The notes under the pieces are model-generated. The model made no database searches, was not told where the DNA came from, and saw nothing but the letters and a program-made list of their open reading frames with translations. A stretch of 64,000 nt of DNA from Malachius bipustulatus. Taxonomy: Eukaryota > Arthropoda > Insecta > Coleoptera > Melyridae. Location: the NCBI GenBank assembly GCA_910589415.1, contig OU342630.1, positions 68,258,186 to 68,322,185 on the forward strand. Reading direction: 5' to 3'. Shown piece after piece: positions 49,403-63,800 of the stretch (its first letter is position 1; every line of letters starts with the position of its first letter). The translations under genes were made by a program, and so were the position numbers.

Positions 49403-49849
49403 ATGGCACCGGAGGTACTCCATTACTATTTTTGTCAAGAAAAAACCTCTATTTGCTTGGGTTTTCTTCTTCTGGTTGCGTGATTTCTGGACCTGCTGGA
49501 GTCTAAAATGAACTGGTGATTTCGTGGAACGGATACCTACCTGATTAACTGGTCGTAAACATGATTGTTTGTATTGTTTGTAACAATTATTGTTTCTATA
49601 TAGAGTCGACAGTCAAGTCAGTCAGTCGAATTTTAGATTTGCTTCGAGAGCTAGAAAGAAGGCTAGTGAGTGCTAATGAGTCGGTGGAGTTAGAAAGTTA
49701 CTAGAGGGAACAGTACAGTTTTTACTTAGAAGGGTGGTGTATTAATCAGTGAATAAGAAGGAATCCAATTGTGGAAGAGTTTGATACAATAAATGAATGA
49801 ATATAGTTTTTGTTTGTATATAATTTATATACAAATTATATAAAATTAT

Positions 49850-50365
49850 ATTAAATTCTTCTCACATAGAGATTCAATTTGCAATTTTATCCGTAAATTT
49901 GCAAAAAAAATACATCATTTTGGTAAAAAGACATCTGAATAATTATAATTTCAACCACAATTCTTCTCACAGAGAGATACGAGATACGATTACAACTACA
50001 TTTCTTCTCACACAGAGATTCGAATTATAATTTCAACTACAATTCTTCTCAAGAGATTCAAATTGCAATTTTATCCGTAATTTTGCAAAACAAAACATAA
50101 TTTAAAAAAAGACATCTGAATTATAATTTCAACTACAACTCTTCTCACAGAGAGATACGACATACGATTACAACTACATTTCTTCTCACACAGAGATTCG
50201 AATTATAATTTCAACTACAATTCTTCTCAAGAGATTCAAATTCAAAATTTACAATTATTCTCACAGACGAGATTCGAGATACGATTTCAACTACAATTCT
50301 TCTCACAAAGAGATCAGAGATACGATTTCAATTACAATTCCTCCCACAAAGAAATCAGAGATACG
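49850..50365. repeat. Minisatellite with higher-order structure
   Basis: A basic unit of about 40-46 bp carries CTACAATTCTTCTCACAGAG and (GA)GATTCGAATTATAATTTC. A larger unit of about 184 bp is seen by the spacing of TTTTATCCGTAA (near 49886 and 50070). Confidence 0.85.
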
Positions 50366-51239
50366 ATTACAAAATTATTATATAATTTTGTGTATACGAT
50401 TGCCTATTATACGCCTATACCCAAAGTACGGCAATGAACTTTGTAATTGGGTCATTTCAATCTGTTAAGTTAATGAAAATGAAAATTTTCGGTACTTTCG
50501 TTGATCAGATTGGACCTGAAACATGCCCGGAATAATACTCGGCGTTTATTCAAGTTTTCTATATTTCAATATACCATTTCTATAACCTCCTAGATGTATG
50601 GCTTTATAAGTTCTTATTTGCCGACATGCAAGGTCAGATTAAAATAGCGAATGCGGCACATTTTTTCAGTGTAAATCTTTTTAATCTATTTTTACAAGAA
50701 CGCAACAAATTAGATAATAATTATAAGCTTTGTCATTGTAGCTCTAAACCAAACTCAAAAATAGTGGGCTGGGCTGGGATTTGAGCTCACAATGAAAAAA
50801 AAAATAACCATAGTGACCTCATAATATTGACAGTATATGAAAGTCAACAGTGACACATATAACTATTTAAATAAATCGGAATGAAAAACCCAAGAGAACG
50901 TAAGGAAGAGTTTGCGTAATACATGACATGATACCTTCCTTCCTCCAGGCAGCGAAAATGATGAACCGTGTGGAAGATAAAAACCTTCTTGCGCATCAAT
51001 CGCAGAAATAGTGTATTTTTATGCGATTCAATTATGAATATTTTCACCGCTTTTTAAATTATTGGCTTTCTGAAATTTTCCATAGTCATGTCATGTTAGC
51101 GTAGTGCTTTAATGTGAAAAATTTTCTGTGATAATTTCATTTCATTTCGTTTCAACACATGCCTTAGAATGGATTTTTAAATTTAAAAATCAAAAAAATT
51201 GGCAAAATTTCACAATTTTGTCCCTTTTCCTATGCCCGC
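50366..51239. other. Intergenic, nothing recognised
   Basis: AT-rich, short frames only, no repeat pair seen. Confidence 0.45.
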
Positions 51240-52650
51240 CACTGGCTAACTTTACTTGAAAAATACTATTTTTTACACTACCTTTAATAAATTCGGAAAA
51301 AACTGAAAGGAGAGTTTTGAAAACCGAAAGTTTGAAATTTTAGAGGAATAAACATCATTTAAAAATATTCGAATATATCTCCGCCATTTTTATATTTGCT
51401 TCTTGAAATTTTTGAAGGTTAAATGCTATTAGTATAGTAGTTGTCTACTATCAAAATTTCCGTTCTATTCCTTCAAAAATAAGCTCATGAATGTTTATAG
51501 AAATGTAGACATTTTTACCCTTTTCCTACCCACGCCTCTGGCTTATTAATAGAAATGATGCAAATTGTATTGCATTAGCTCAAATTTCAAATAAGTTTAT
51601 TCCAATCTTGTTAATTTTGTTTAAAAGTTTTTGATCTTGCCTATTTAGGGGTTCAAAATCTAGCCATTTTCCAAAAATTGAAAAGGCCGCCATTTTGGAA
51701 TGTCTTTACCTATTTTACTCAAATACAGTACCAGACGACTACTTGAGGGTATCTTACTCCCAAAAAAATTTCAGCGCTCTAGATTGAAAACTTCGACCAG
51801 AAACCGTGCCTCACGGACGGTTTTTTTTCTGAAATTCGGAGGGACATCCTGTAGAAGTAACACAACTCTAGGAAAATGTTTTTTACGAAAATCAAACGTC
51901 AGCCCTAAGGTTTATAAGAGTAAAAAATTTCGTTCATTAATCTTGAAAGATGAAGCTACAGGAGCGTTTTTAAAAATTTAGAGAAATTAATTTAAAAAAA
52001 ACATCATGTAAAAAAAAATCGAATATCTCCGCCATTTTTCTTATTTACTTTTTGAAATTCTCAAGGGTTGAAGTCTATTAGTATAGTTGTCTACTGTAAA
52101 AATTTCAGTTTAATTACTTCAAAAATGTGCTCATAAATTGTTGGAGAAATTTAGCCATTTTTACCCTTTTCCTACCCACGCCACTGGCTTATTAATAGAA
52201 AAAATGCAAATTTTGTTGCATGAAATTAAATTTCAAGTCATTTACTTCCAATATTGTGAATTTGATATAAAACTCTTTTTCTATCTAGCTTATACAGGGG
52301 TTCAAAAAATAGTCCTTTTTCCAAAAATTAAAATGGCCGCCATTTTGAAACGGCTCGATCGATTTTGCTCAAGTGCAATACCAGACCACTCCTTATGGAT
52401 ATCTTACTTCCACAAAAATTTCAGTCTCCTAGATTGAAAACTGCGACCTGAAATGAGGTGACAAAAACGGCATATGGGGAATTTTGAAAGGACACCCTGT
52501 AGAAGTAACGCGACTTTAGGAATTTTTTTCAACGAAAATCTAACGTCGTTCCAAGGTTTTACAAGGATCCAAAATTTCATTCACTAATCTTGAAAGATAA
52601 AGCTACAGGAGCGTTTTGAAAATCGAAATTTCGCGATTTTGGAGAAATAT
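51240..52650. repeat. Tandem repeat, about 640-650-bp unit, about 2.2 copies
   Basis: CCCTTTTCCTACCCACGCC appears at 51528 and 52164, GACA(T/C)CCTGTAGAAGTAAC near 51843 and 52491, and AGCTACAGGAGCGTTTT near 51953 and 52601. Part of the first unit is present before 51528. Divergence is moderate. Confidence 0.85.
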
Positions 52651-52700
52651 ATAAATATATAAATATATATATAAATATATAAATATATATATATATATCG
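52645..52700. repeat. AT microsatellite
   Basis: A run of (AT)n and ATATAAAT units at the end of the 640-bp repeat. Confidence 0.9.
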
Positions 52701-55700
52701 TGGGCAGGTGAATTTTGGAAAACCACTTTTTCGTGATCTGGGGGTCATGATCGGTGGACATTTGATGAGTTTGGGTGATTTTCGAAAAGTGATGTCGTCC
52801 TCAATAGTGTATTTTTTTATTAAAAAATACACTAAAAGTAAACTCCCAAGCAAAGCAACAAGCTGAGTCGGAATTAAAGTGACGGGAAGATTTGATGAGC
52901 TGCGACTGGGAACGATGCCGATCTGCATGGAACCATTAAATAGAAAGAGCGAGAGAGGTACGTGTGAAGTATTGAGGGTGCTGAGGGTGCAATAATTTCG
53001 CCATGCCAGAGTACCGACACGCCTGGCAGCTCATGCAGTAATAGTTTTATCAGAAATTTTGGGAATGGAACTGGAATACTTGCATACAAAAACAACATAT
53101 AAAATCATCATATCCTTGGGAACTACTATTTTTTTTCAATGGTACCCATAGAACGATATACGGGGACTACTATTTGCAGTGTATATATCCTATAGACTTT
53201 CTCGAATATGCGTTAGTGGCACCGCGCGCCGTTTAAAAGGAGCCAAATTTTAACCTTCTAGGACGAAAAATGATAACCCAATGAATAATTATAAATTCTC
53301 GTAAGAAAAAAGATCTTCTTACGAAAATCTTGGCCTTGCTGGTGGTTTCGGACCTTCTCCCTAGTAACACAAATTTTGTTTTATTCCCCCTTATAAAATA
53401 CATACTTAATCACAAACCTATCAAGTCTAGAACCTTTTGAATTTGATATAGAAATTAAATCGAACCAGAACGGGGAAGAATTAATATTTTATTCCAATAC
53501 TAATTATCGTTTAGGGTCTTATACGCTTATGAGGGAAAATTCATAGATCCGCAGATACCTACACCTGCTCGCTATGGGGGCTTCAGGAGACCGCCATTAT
53601 TATCGTAGCTGGCGGCTTTGTTTCCGAATTAGAGGCGATCCCGGGGACTAATTGCGTTACGACTCCTCTCCGTCATCTTCCTGTTGACGGGCTCGCGATC
53701 ATAAATTTCCTGCCGCTCCCCGAATTGCCATCTTCGGGAATCAGACCTGGAGACCGCTAATTGCCCATGTTTTGACGGTAATATTATGGCGGTGTTTTAT
53801 TGAAACAAAGACGGCTTGAATGAATATCTAAGCAGGGCACGAAAATTGAGTATTTTAGAAAACAATAGACGTTGAATTTAGTGATAAAAGATACGGGAAT
53901 GAATATTTATGTGATCGTTTGAATAAGGAGAGCTATCGCGTTGTTTTCGTCGTTTGTTACTGTCTCGGGTGTTCACTGTTCGTGTATTAAGGTGGGGTGG
54001 AAGTACTTAAGTAGTAAATAATGAGCAACTGAAATGTTTTTTAATTACAGGTACGTCAACCTGAGTTTTTAGTCATCCTCAGAAAAAGACAGTGTTTTTC
54101 TTCACTACAATTCTACTAGTAGTTGGTAAGTGTTTAGGTATAAGAACATTTTTTCTTAAAAGCGAGGAGTATTATCAAAAAGATGATGAAGCAAGTGGCT
54201 TATTCTGTCATGACTATTAGGTTTTTTACGGTAATTAACTATTTCACTTTTTCCATAATTAAAAGACTTGTTCAGTTCTATCGTCAGGACGTCAGGTGAA
54301 TGTAAAGTTACTTATTGAATTGAATTGAAAAGAAGTTCTCTGAAAGTCACATTTTACAGTCTAAAGCACATACCCTCCAGGAGCGAACACTTTTCAAGCA
54401 ATTAGCAAATTTTACTACCGTATCATTTTAATAAATTGAATACAAAATCTGCTACAATCCTATTTTTTCACCTGGACTAAACGGTAGGTACTAAATCCTA
54501 AATAGTTTACTGTGAAATACTGAATTCCAACGACTGGAGTTCTTCTCCTGTCTATCTGGGTTTTTCCCCTATTCATAATTGAATATGCCAGTAATTACGC
54601 ACGGCTTTTCCAGACAAGAAAACCCACAGGTAATTTAGAAGCCGTTGCCGAGCGCGGAAAGAACCTTAAACGGAGATTACACGCGATATTAGGAGAGGTA
54701 TATTGTCCCCGGATTTCGGCTAAATCAGGGAAAACGGTGCTTTAAATTTATATAGAGGGACGCGTTGCAGAACTCAAACGGTCGTTTTACCTGAAAGCAT
54801 TCAGATTCGAGCTTTTTATAAGGTATTAAAGGGTTGAAAAGTTAACTAGGTACAACTACAGAAAGGGTTACTTATTCAAATTATTTGAACAAATTGTCGA
54901 CTTTCATGCACATGACTATACAATAATGGTTTCGCATATAAGGATAATAATTACCTTCTAGAAGGTTTCCCAAAATTTATGCCGGATAATAAAGAAACTG
55001 GTCTATGTTTCTAGCGAAACCAATTAATAACAGTTCGATTTAAAATACCTACCGCGTTAGATTTTATTATGAGAGCCCCAAATGTTGCAAAAGTCCGAAA
55101 TTCTCTTTCGCCAGAAGATGATGAATTCAGGAGCATGAAGCCTGATTAAAACCCTGCAAGATACCTTAAGTTTAGATTTATTTTTGACGGATCGAGTTCG
55201 TCTATTAACCGGGATGACTGGTTATTTAATAATTCCTCCCTTATAAAATATAAATCATGGCGGAATGGAGGCTTCACCCTTCAGATGTTCCGAGGAGGCG
55301 TCTGCCACCATTCCGTTGTCCAGTCACGTGCCGGACGGTTTAACTGAAACAATGAAACAATAATTTCAGATTCGCCACTCCGGGAATAGGTCTATTCTTC
55401 CTACGTTTCTTATAAGTAGGTAACGGGGATCCGAGATGTATTACAGTTGTATGTTGTATGAAATTATTATTTCAACAAAAGATACGAGGCTTTTATTGAT
55501 TCGATTTTTTCCTTTTCCCTAAATAATATCATAAGTTTAAGAGTGGTTTTCACGTACAATATTTTTTATAATTAATCTTTTCTTAAATCTAAACTTTTCT
55601 TTGTCAATTTTCATGTCAATTCTTTGTCAGGTTTTACTCCCGCGTCACAGATTATATGTATGCACCAAAGCTGCTGCAGATGAACCGTTTCCAACAGTTT

Positions 55701-55974
55701 CTCGAGCAAGATTTTTTCCTCTTCCAATATTACATTTTCCTTTTACTTTTCCCAGCGTGCTGTTCCGTAGAATTAGAATTACATTCCTCCCTCATATAAT
55801 ATACCCCCGACATTCAAGTTGCCTTCCCTAAACAGTATTTCAACCGCACAGTTTTTTAGCAGCCGTAATGTCTACATACTTCCCCGTTTGCTAACCCTGT
55901 AGCTACCTACATGATTTCCGGAGTATCCTCCTGTAAAACACCACCTCTCATATAGGCTCCATTCTCCTTTTAGT
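52701..55974. other. Gene-poor DNA with GC-richer islands
   Basis: No coding frame supported. Segments near 53570-53780, 54600-54790 and 55190-55430 have balanced base content and no internal repeats, unlike the rest. Confidence 0.4.
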
Positions 55975-56215
55975 TTACGTCTGTTTTATAGTCCAACCTT
56001 TAGCTCCACAAAGTAGCATGGCGAAAACATAACAACAGAGCACTCGCTTGGTCCTAAATCAATAGCAATATCACGAGTACAAGAAGCTTCTTCATTGTAT
56101 TAAATACCGTTCTGGCAATTTCAATTCGGGCTTTAATTTCCTTAGCCTTAGTTGCGTCGCATTGTTCCTATATCCATATCCTCAAGCACTTGAAGTAACT
56201 TATTCTTCCAATTTC
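55975..56215 (-). pseudogene. LINE reverse transcriptase tail fragment
   Basis: The minus strand reads FKCLRIWI, then KEIKARIEIARTVFNTMKK and, after a frame change, CYVFAMLLCGAKGWTIKQT before TAA. This matches the thumb region after the RT fingers in LINE elements (YLG-W, IE-AR--F--MK, CYV-S-LLYG-E-WTL). The catalytic part is missing. Confidence 0.75.
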
Positions 56216-57229
56216 TGCATTGTGAAGGTTGGAGTGTCTGTTGTTTCTACTCTTGGATATTATCGCGAATTATCTCGAAGATTTATTCTTATGACGTAGG
56301 TACTCGTTGCACTGACAGTTAATGTTGCAGGGAGAATTAATCGACTAAAATACTTACCACCATGGCGTATATTATTGTGTTGTTCATAAGTGGCTCAGTT
56401 AATTGCGATGCCACTCGGTTCTTCCAGCATTATTTTGTGACAGACTGTTTCCTTTTACAGATAATTGTTTTATACATATAGTATGAGCGGGAGGGGGGGA
56501 AATCACAGCTTTGAGGAGGGTAATATTTCCATTTCTCAGTTGTGTCGCCTTGCACTTTTTTATTTTAGTACATTATAAATGTTATTGCAAAAAGCCCAAT
56601 AATAATTGTAGTTTCACCCGAAAAACTTTGATCTTAAATTATTCTTCAGAAACTGTTTTGGTGATATCATACATCATCAAACCACAAAAATCAGTTTTAT
56701 AAAAAAAAACACCTCGTCTTTGGTGGATATGGCCTTATTTAGCTAATAACTCGTTAACCGTTGAAGATATTTAAAAAAATCGGTAACTACGAAAAAGTAG
56801 TCTTAATGCGGGATTTAATTTTGGGACTTTTTTCACTTTTTGCTCTTAAAGTCAAAAACTATGCATTTTTTGACAAATAAAAATTCAGTTCTTTTTTAAA
56901 GGTAATTAAATTTCCAACAATTTAAGTCCAACCAGAGATAAACCCTATGAAGATACCGATTGAAAATAGTCAATTTTTCTCGAAAATTAACAAACAAAAT
57001 CTTGCCAAAATCGCTCGTTCTATGAGAAAAGTCGTTAAAAATAAAGCTCTTCAGATTCGTGTTCTTCCTCAGCTTCCTCAGGATCGTTCTCGTCATCGTT
57101 TATCGAAATCAAGGCGATGCTATCTCATGATTTCCCGGAACAGCTCCATTGCAGACTCCATGATTTTGAGAAACTGTGGTGAGGCTGGCTCGTTGTGAGT
57201 TATTAGTGAGATGAGGCCGCAAGAACTCA

Positions 57230-57850
57230 TTTCTTAAATCCACTCGGTGGGATTCTTCTCTACCCACAGTCACTTTTGCACTTGGTGGTAGGTGCGGAAC
57301 CCAAAGAAACAGTCTAAATGGTTGGGGTTAAACGTGCCAGATTAACTTTTGTATTAGCTGGAACCTCAGGTAGTGCAGTCTCTGAGCAGCTGGAACATCT
57401 CCGTAAAGAGCCACCAGACATTTTTGCCAGCTCCCTTAGTACTCTCGTTGCATGTATTAGAAGGAAAATGGCAGCCAGGTCTAGTAGTTACTGCCTCTTC
57501 TGAAATTGACCCCACAATTTACTTTTTCCCCTACCAGAAAAGGACAGGGAGGTATCACATTCAGTAAAAGCGTGCGGAAACTGTTCAAACACACTGGGCA
57601 CTTCAACTTTATCTCGGTTATACTGAATGCATCCAGTCTTACTTCTGTCATATCCACGTTTCTGAAAGCGCAAGTTGTGGATGGTAGAGCCCAACCTACA
57701 GAAGAGAACAAGGAGGTCCACATCCTCTCCAACTGTATGATCGTAGCTCGTGGTTTTCTCCAATCCCGCAGGCAGATCATAGATGTTAAATGAGGCGTTC
57801 TTTGTTTCAGTCATTCGACAACATCTCCTGTTATGATCCTAGAGGAGTCA
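57230..57850 (-). pseudogene. Repeat-associated gene relic with HAFTxCDT motif
   Basis: The best frame reads VGEDVDLLVLFCRL, then PHAFTECDTSLSFSGRGKSK and LW. The EDTDLLVLL and HAFTGCDTTSA--GKGK blocks are known to me from proteins of unknown function that are repeated in insect genomes. Gly to Glu in the second block, stops downstream and frame changes indicate a dead copy. Confidence 0.6.
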
Positions 57851-60800
57851 AAAACAATTTCGCTGAAAGAAGTAGTAGAACTATATCTTCTCAACCGCTC
57901 TGCTGATTGTGTACCACAAAAAAATGGACCCTCTATGAAGGGTCATAGTTTGGTCCCTATAGGGTTTATAGAGCTACGGTTGGGCTTAAATTGTTAAAAA
58001 TTTAATTTACGTTTGAAAGTAAGTTTAAAAGTAAGCAAAAATGAAAAAAGTAATTTTTTTTCAGTTTTAAGCGTCGTGCGCACGCCGCGAGTACAAATTT
58101 TTTAAAATTGCAAATTTGAATTCACACCACCCTAACTAGTGCATACGCACATACTAAAAAACCAGAACTACATCAAGCTTTGCGGTTTTAATGTTAGTTT
58201 CTTCTACTGGACTAGAATGAGGCCAATCGCAGCAGGTCTATCGGGGATTCCTTTTTTATCAAGACTTTTATCATTCGATGAAAGTCCTTTCTTTCAATTC
58301 AACATATTAGTACCTTCAAAATGAGGCAGGATGAGTTCAAATCAATAAAATATCTAATTGATAATTTTTATGCATTAAAGTGAAAAATTCACTAACAAGA
58401 CGATTATTTAGAACACCCCAAAGCTCTATCAACCGCATCCATGCAGTGAGAATTAAATTCTGCAGTGTTAATATCTATCCAAGAACAGTTAAAAGTAACA
58501 TTTCCCTCGAAAGTCCTACAGAAATGAAAAGTCCTCGGTGGTGAGCTGAGGGTAATGCAGCAAATGTGCTTCTCCAATTCCTAATTTTAAGCATGCTTCC
58601 ATCTCAAATCGCTAGTAAATTTCAAAGCTTGATATTCCCCGGCAACGAGCCTGCGAGGGAGACACGCTGTCGTTTTATATGACCTCACTTCTACCCGCGG
58701 CACTTGATTTGATTAATAACAGCCCGTTCCCGGGGGTTACCAGCTCTGCCGCCAGATCCAGATTATAGCCCAAATACGGCACGGCGTGGAAATGGGAGAG
58801 CGAAAAACGGAAGAAATTTAAAACTCGTATATTTCGAACGTCTACGATATATCACAAGAGCAGGTATTCCTAATGATTCTGGGGAGGGTGCATGTTAGAC
58901 ATGCAAATACTTTTTTCATTGGACGGTTTCTTTTGTAAACGGGATTTATAGGACGCGGCGATATCTCACGGAGCGATCACGAGTACTATTTTTTTTCTCT
59001 CTTTCAGTTCTTATGAAATATATTTCTTGTTGAGATATTAACTTTTATAATGTAACTTAACACTCTTATAAGAAATTGTAAGTACCTATATCATAAGGTA
59101 CTTAAAACTAGAATTTCCATTTAAATTAGTAAAAACATTCGCTGCCAAGTCGGAGTATTTCTCCAAACATTTCTCATTAAAAGATAACAGCATGTAAAGT
59201 AAATTCTCAACTTAAGGAGAGCATCTAATTTCCTCTAAGAAAATGAGAAAAAACAACCGCCGCACTCCAATATAAAAAGAAGGAATTGAAGCGGAAATCG
59301 TCGATGCAAAGTCGGCGAATTGAATTCAAGATCTTTATTTCCATTTGCGCTTGACACCAGCACCAGCACCAGAAGTATATGCAGCCGACCTACCTGGATG
59401 TCTATCAGACTATCTGTGTGATAAGACCATAACCATAGAAAAAGGTCGAGGCGGGCATAAAGAAGTAAAGAACAGGAACGTAAACAAAGGAGTGATGCAA
59501 TGGGTTCTGGAACATTTCATGAGATGACGTAAAACAGCGGGAGTCGGCGAGAGGGGGAGAAACGGGAGGAGAGATTCGGTGGCAAATGTGCCCTTACTGC
59601 CTTATTCGCTAGCACATTCTGCAAGCACATCGATTCGCATGGAGGGTCAAAAACAGGGACATGAGGGAGAGTGGAAATTATGACGAACATTTCTCACGTT
59701 TTTTATAACTAAATCTGGATGGTAATATGGGAGCAAATATTTATATAAATTTCTAATAATATCAAAAATCTTGACACAGAAAAACCTCTTGTATGAGCTA
59801 ACCTTATTCTATGTGACATATGTCCAATCCAACTTCATGTTATCCGTTTTAATGCCTGACGTTTTAATATAAGAGAGTAGCAGTGCAATACGTCTGTATA
59901 CAGTCACTTTAACTGTTACAATCGTTTTATTGCAATCAAGAAGCGTACTATGAAATGTCAACTTGTTACATTATAATTTTTAAAATCCCAATACAAGTAA
60001 CCATGAATCTATCGGAAAAGTTTAGAATGTCTGCGATTGCAGACGGATGTTGCAAAAACTGTCCTGGAAAATTTGAAATAATATTTCCTCAAAGACTGTA
60101 CACCCGAGCGTCATTGTCTGCGTCATAGGTCTCTTCAATTATTATCTCGCTTCACTCCAAGCAAAAAAACATGTTATATTCCTGATACATATACACCTAT
60201 ACCAGTCTTTTATTGTATTGTACTTCCTTTTTGTACTCTGGACAGAAAAGACTCCTTCATGAAATGAGAATTCATGCATCTTCTGCAGACTTAACAGTTT
60301 ATAACATTTTTATCTACACATTTTCAAAGAATTAAAACGCCGAATAATGTTACTACTAAGAATCTTGAAGGGAGATAGAATTAGTAACCAAAGGAAGTAG
60401 TAAAAAGAGCCCGGCAAGAACCCTGACCGTTAAACAGAGAAAGGTGCAATACTTTGAACATCTTATGTGCGGTGAAAAGTACCAATTATTACAGTTGATT
60501 ACATAGGGTAAATTTGAGGGTAAGGGAAACGTAGCTACGTGGAAGATGTCTCAGAGGAATTTGAGAGGGTAGTTTAACTGCACCTCAGGCCAACTTGTTT
60601 CGATCCGCGTCTCCGAGATTAAGATTAGAATGCTAATAGCGAAGCTTTCTAACGGAGATGGTACATAAAGAAGGAGAAAGCAATTTTAATGAAATATAAT
60701 TCGCTGTTAGTTCAGGAATCGTGTAGTAATAGCCTTGAGGACTTGAGGTAATTGTTTTCACTTTTGGTGACTTATTTGATTAATCTTAAGTTGGATCACT

Positions 60801-63800
60801 GATGACGATAACCCTGAAATGAATGGAAATAACTTCGTTATAGTAGTAATGAAACGTTCCATACACAATGATTTATCTGGGCCACGAACTGTTTCTTATA
60901 TGAATTGAAAAAATAAGTGGCAAGTCGATTTTTTATTATTATGTCTTTCATGACATTCCAAGACCACTTCATCTCTGAGGTTGATTTTCGCTGGAGCGAT
61001 CAGTAACCATGGAGATATGAAAGGTGACTTGCGTTAGTCAAATGGTGGGTTTTCCAGGTGACCTCTAGGCGTAGCTTATCCAAGTTGCGATCTTGACCTG
61101 AAACAGCAGTACCTACTTTTGTCACTCATTGCCAAATATCAAGATCTTGGATCCATGTTGGCCCGCAGAGCAGCTTGAAAACTACAACATTTCTCATTGC
61201 GGCTAAATTCGATATCAGCAACTACGACCAGGTTTATCTCTCTCAATAACGAAGAAACTACCCATATTCTATCGATCTCAGATACACTTCCACAAAATGG
61301 CAAGTTGACAGTTTTTTTTGAGCGGGCACGAATTACTGACCAGAAGTGCCAGTTCTTAGCCGTACAGAATTATTTCGACTTTGATCCCCAATTCAATACA
61401 ACATCATCTATTCAACGTAGTCGTACACTCCCTCGTGAAACACCTTTCTACAGAAAATGAAACATGTATTTTTTTAATCTGGTGTTTATGCAGTTTAGTA
61501 GATGGCAATGGTAAAAGTAACGTAACCTGATCAGACCTGAATGATATGAACTGCTGCTCTTTTCACGATAGTTCACGCCCGCACGGTCAGCTCTAAAACC
61601 CGTCTGCTTCTGCTATAGGCTTAATGCGAAAAATCTGAATTAAATTATAATTTGTGGTGTTTCATTGACACGTAAGATTCATGTTTAATTTTTGATTGTT
61701 TTGTAGCGTTGAGATTCCCTTTTTAGGTAAAAAAGACCTTGTTGACCCTGGAAACTCATTTTTACGGCCTCGCCATCAAGGTCCAAAATTCACCAAGCAA
61801 GATATCACAAAGGTTCCCAATAATAGCCGCAGAAAAACCGACGACTCGTCATTTCTCACGCACCAGCATCACACCGGGGGGGCTATTCTTGAGTTCGTGG
61901 GAGTCAATTCCCACGTGAGAGTTCACATGAAAACCCGCCAACTTAGGATACCTGCATTACCGACTGTCAAATTAACTTCAAAAAACGTTATGCCCAAGTG
62001 AAAAAGGAAGTAACGAACGAGATTTGCATTAACAAACTGAATCAATGACAGATAAAAAATGATTGTCAACTGTCTGCCCATCATCTGTCTAAATGTTACA
62101 TCATCCTTCCTACAGCCTACAGCTGCTGCCAAATGTTCGAACGCTGACTTAACATATGCCCCTGGCTAAATAGCTGGCTAATGAGCTTAAAAACAAGCTA
62201 AAAGCCAAAAACCTAAAGAAGAAGAAGAACTTCATGTCCCTTGAATACAGGGGTGCCTATTTTGGCTTATTTTACTAATTATGTAAATCATTTTACGATA
62301 TGAAACTCCTCAAACTGGCAATATACCTACCTTATCGATATTATGTAGTATTTTACAGAAACTAATCTATAATGAAGAAAAAATGGTAAAAAGTAAAAAT
62401 GAATGACAGGATGATAGTTAGTTCCTGCCAGGCTAGAGGAGGGCTCTCTTCTATTGCCTTGTTGCCAGTTTAACCATTTATAATAACCCATCTCATGTAC
62501 AATAGTTAATTCTTTGGTTCTGAGTCATATAAGTTCTCAAAAAACTTACCTATAAGTAAATTTGAGCTTCCATTATAGGTAATAGGAGCGATAAAATAAA
62601 AGACAAAAGATAATACATCATACTTTTATTACATTATTATTATTATACCGATAAAATTATCCCTTCACATGCCTATTTAGAGCAATAAAAAGAACCATGT
62701 TAACAAATTGTTTTTGTACCGTAACAGGCAGAAGAATAATGTTAAACGGTATTTTGGCTTGTTCGTGAATATAATCTCTTCCATATATTAATTATTCAAC
62801 AAAACAATCAATATGGCAATCCTATTTAATTACCTAATAAATTATTCATGCTGTCAATAGATACAGAGCACGAAACTCGTTCGTTAATCATGACAGAATA
62901 AAATATTTGATCGCAGATTTACACACCAGAAACAAAATACTGCGTTGAAAAAAAGTACCTACGCTAAAAAGATAGCGTGTATAATTAGAATAGAAGAGAG
63001 ACATTTATTATTTATACTGCAGCTACAAATATTATTTCCACTTAAGCAGCATAATCAAATTTGCCAATAAGGTTTAGGGAAATCTATAAATTATTATTAT
63101 TGACCTTCTCTAAACGTCCAAAGAGATCCCATTCAATGAAACCTGATGGTGAGATCTTTCGAATTGCTGATAGTGCAGCTTCAAGAAACGGCAGCCTGGA
63201 ATGATTATCAACTTATATATCATAGCAATAAGTTTCCCAATGCGCCGAGATTAAATTTAATCCATATAAATCCACCAGGGAAGTTTCCTGTACTGATACC
63301 TTCAAACTTCTAGCTTCAATAGCAACTGAGCGTGTCTAATGTTTTCAATGATGCATCTCATTGCTGGTCTCAGCTCGGCGGCTTTACAAATTTGGAAGGC
63401 TTAGCAATAATGAAGGACGTATGAAACTTTCCAACTACTGAAAGTAATAGGTTGGAAGTAATTGCTTCAGCAGATCAATTTGATACTCTGATGACACGGA
63501 GTTAATTAAATCAATGCAGTGTATATACTTAAATATATTACTTAAGTATACTTAAATATACTTATTATTATTATTATTACTTACTTCAAACACGCCGATT
63601 TTTAGACCAAGATGTCCCGAAAACTGCCAGAAGTAACAAAAAATCTTGTAGAATACTTTTATGCTCAACAAAATGGATCAAAAAGTTTTCACTACTCTGC
63701 CCAATAATTGGGGCTAGGAACAAAAATAACCCCAGCTATTCTGTAGGTCACTTTTTGAAACCACGAGATGAAATTATGGAATTTCTGACATTCCTACATC

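Noticed and set aside
49850..50365. CRISPR-like array
   Set aside because: Units differ in length and content, spacers are not unique, and the DNA is eukaryotic.
61197..62001. Two plus-strand frames of 87 and 101 codons
   Set aside because: I could find no recognisable domain, repeat or splice link; kept as unassigned.
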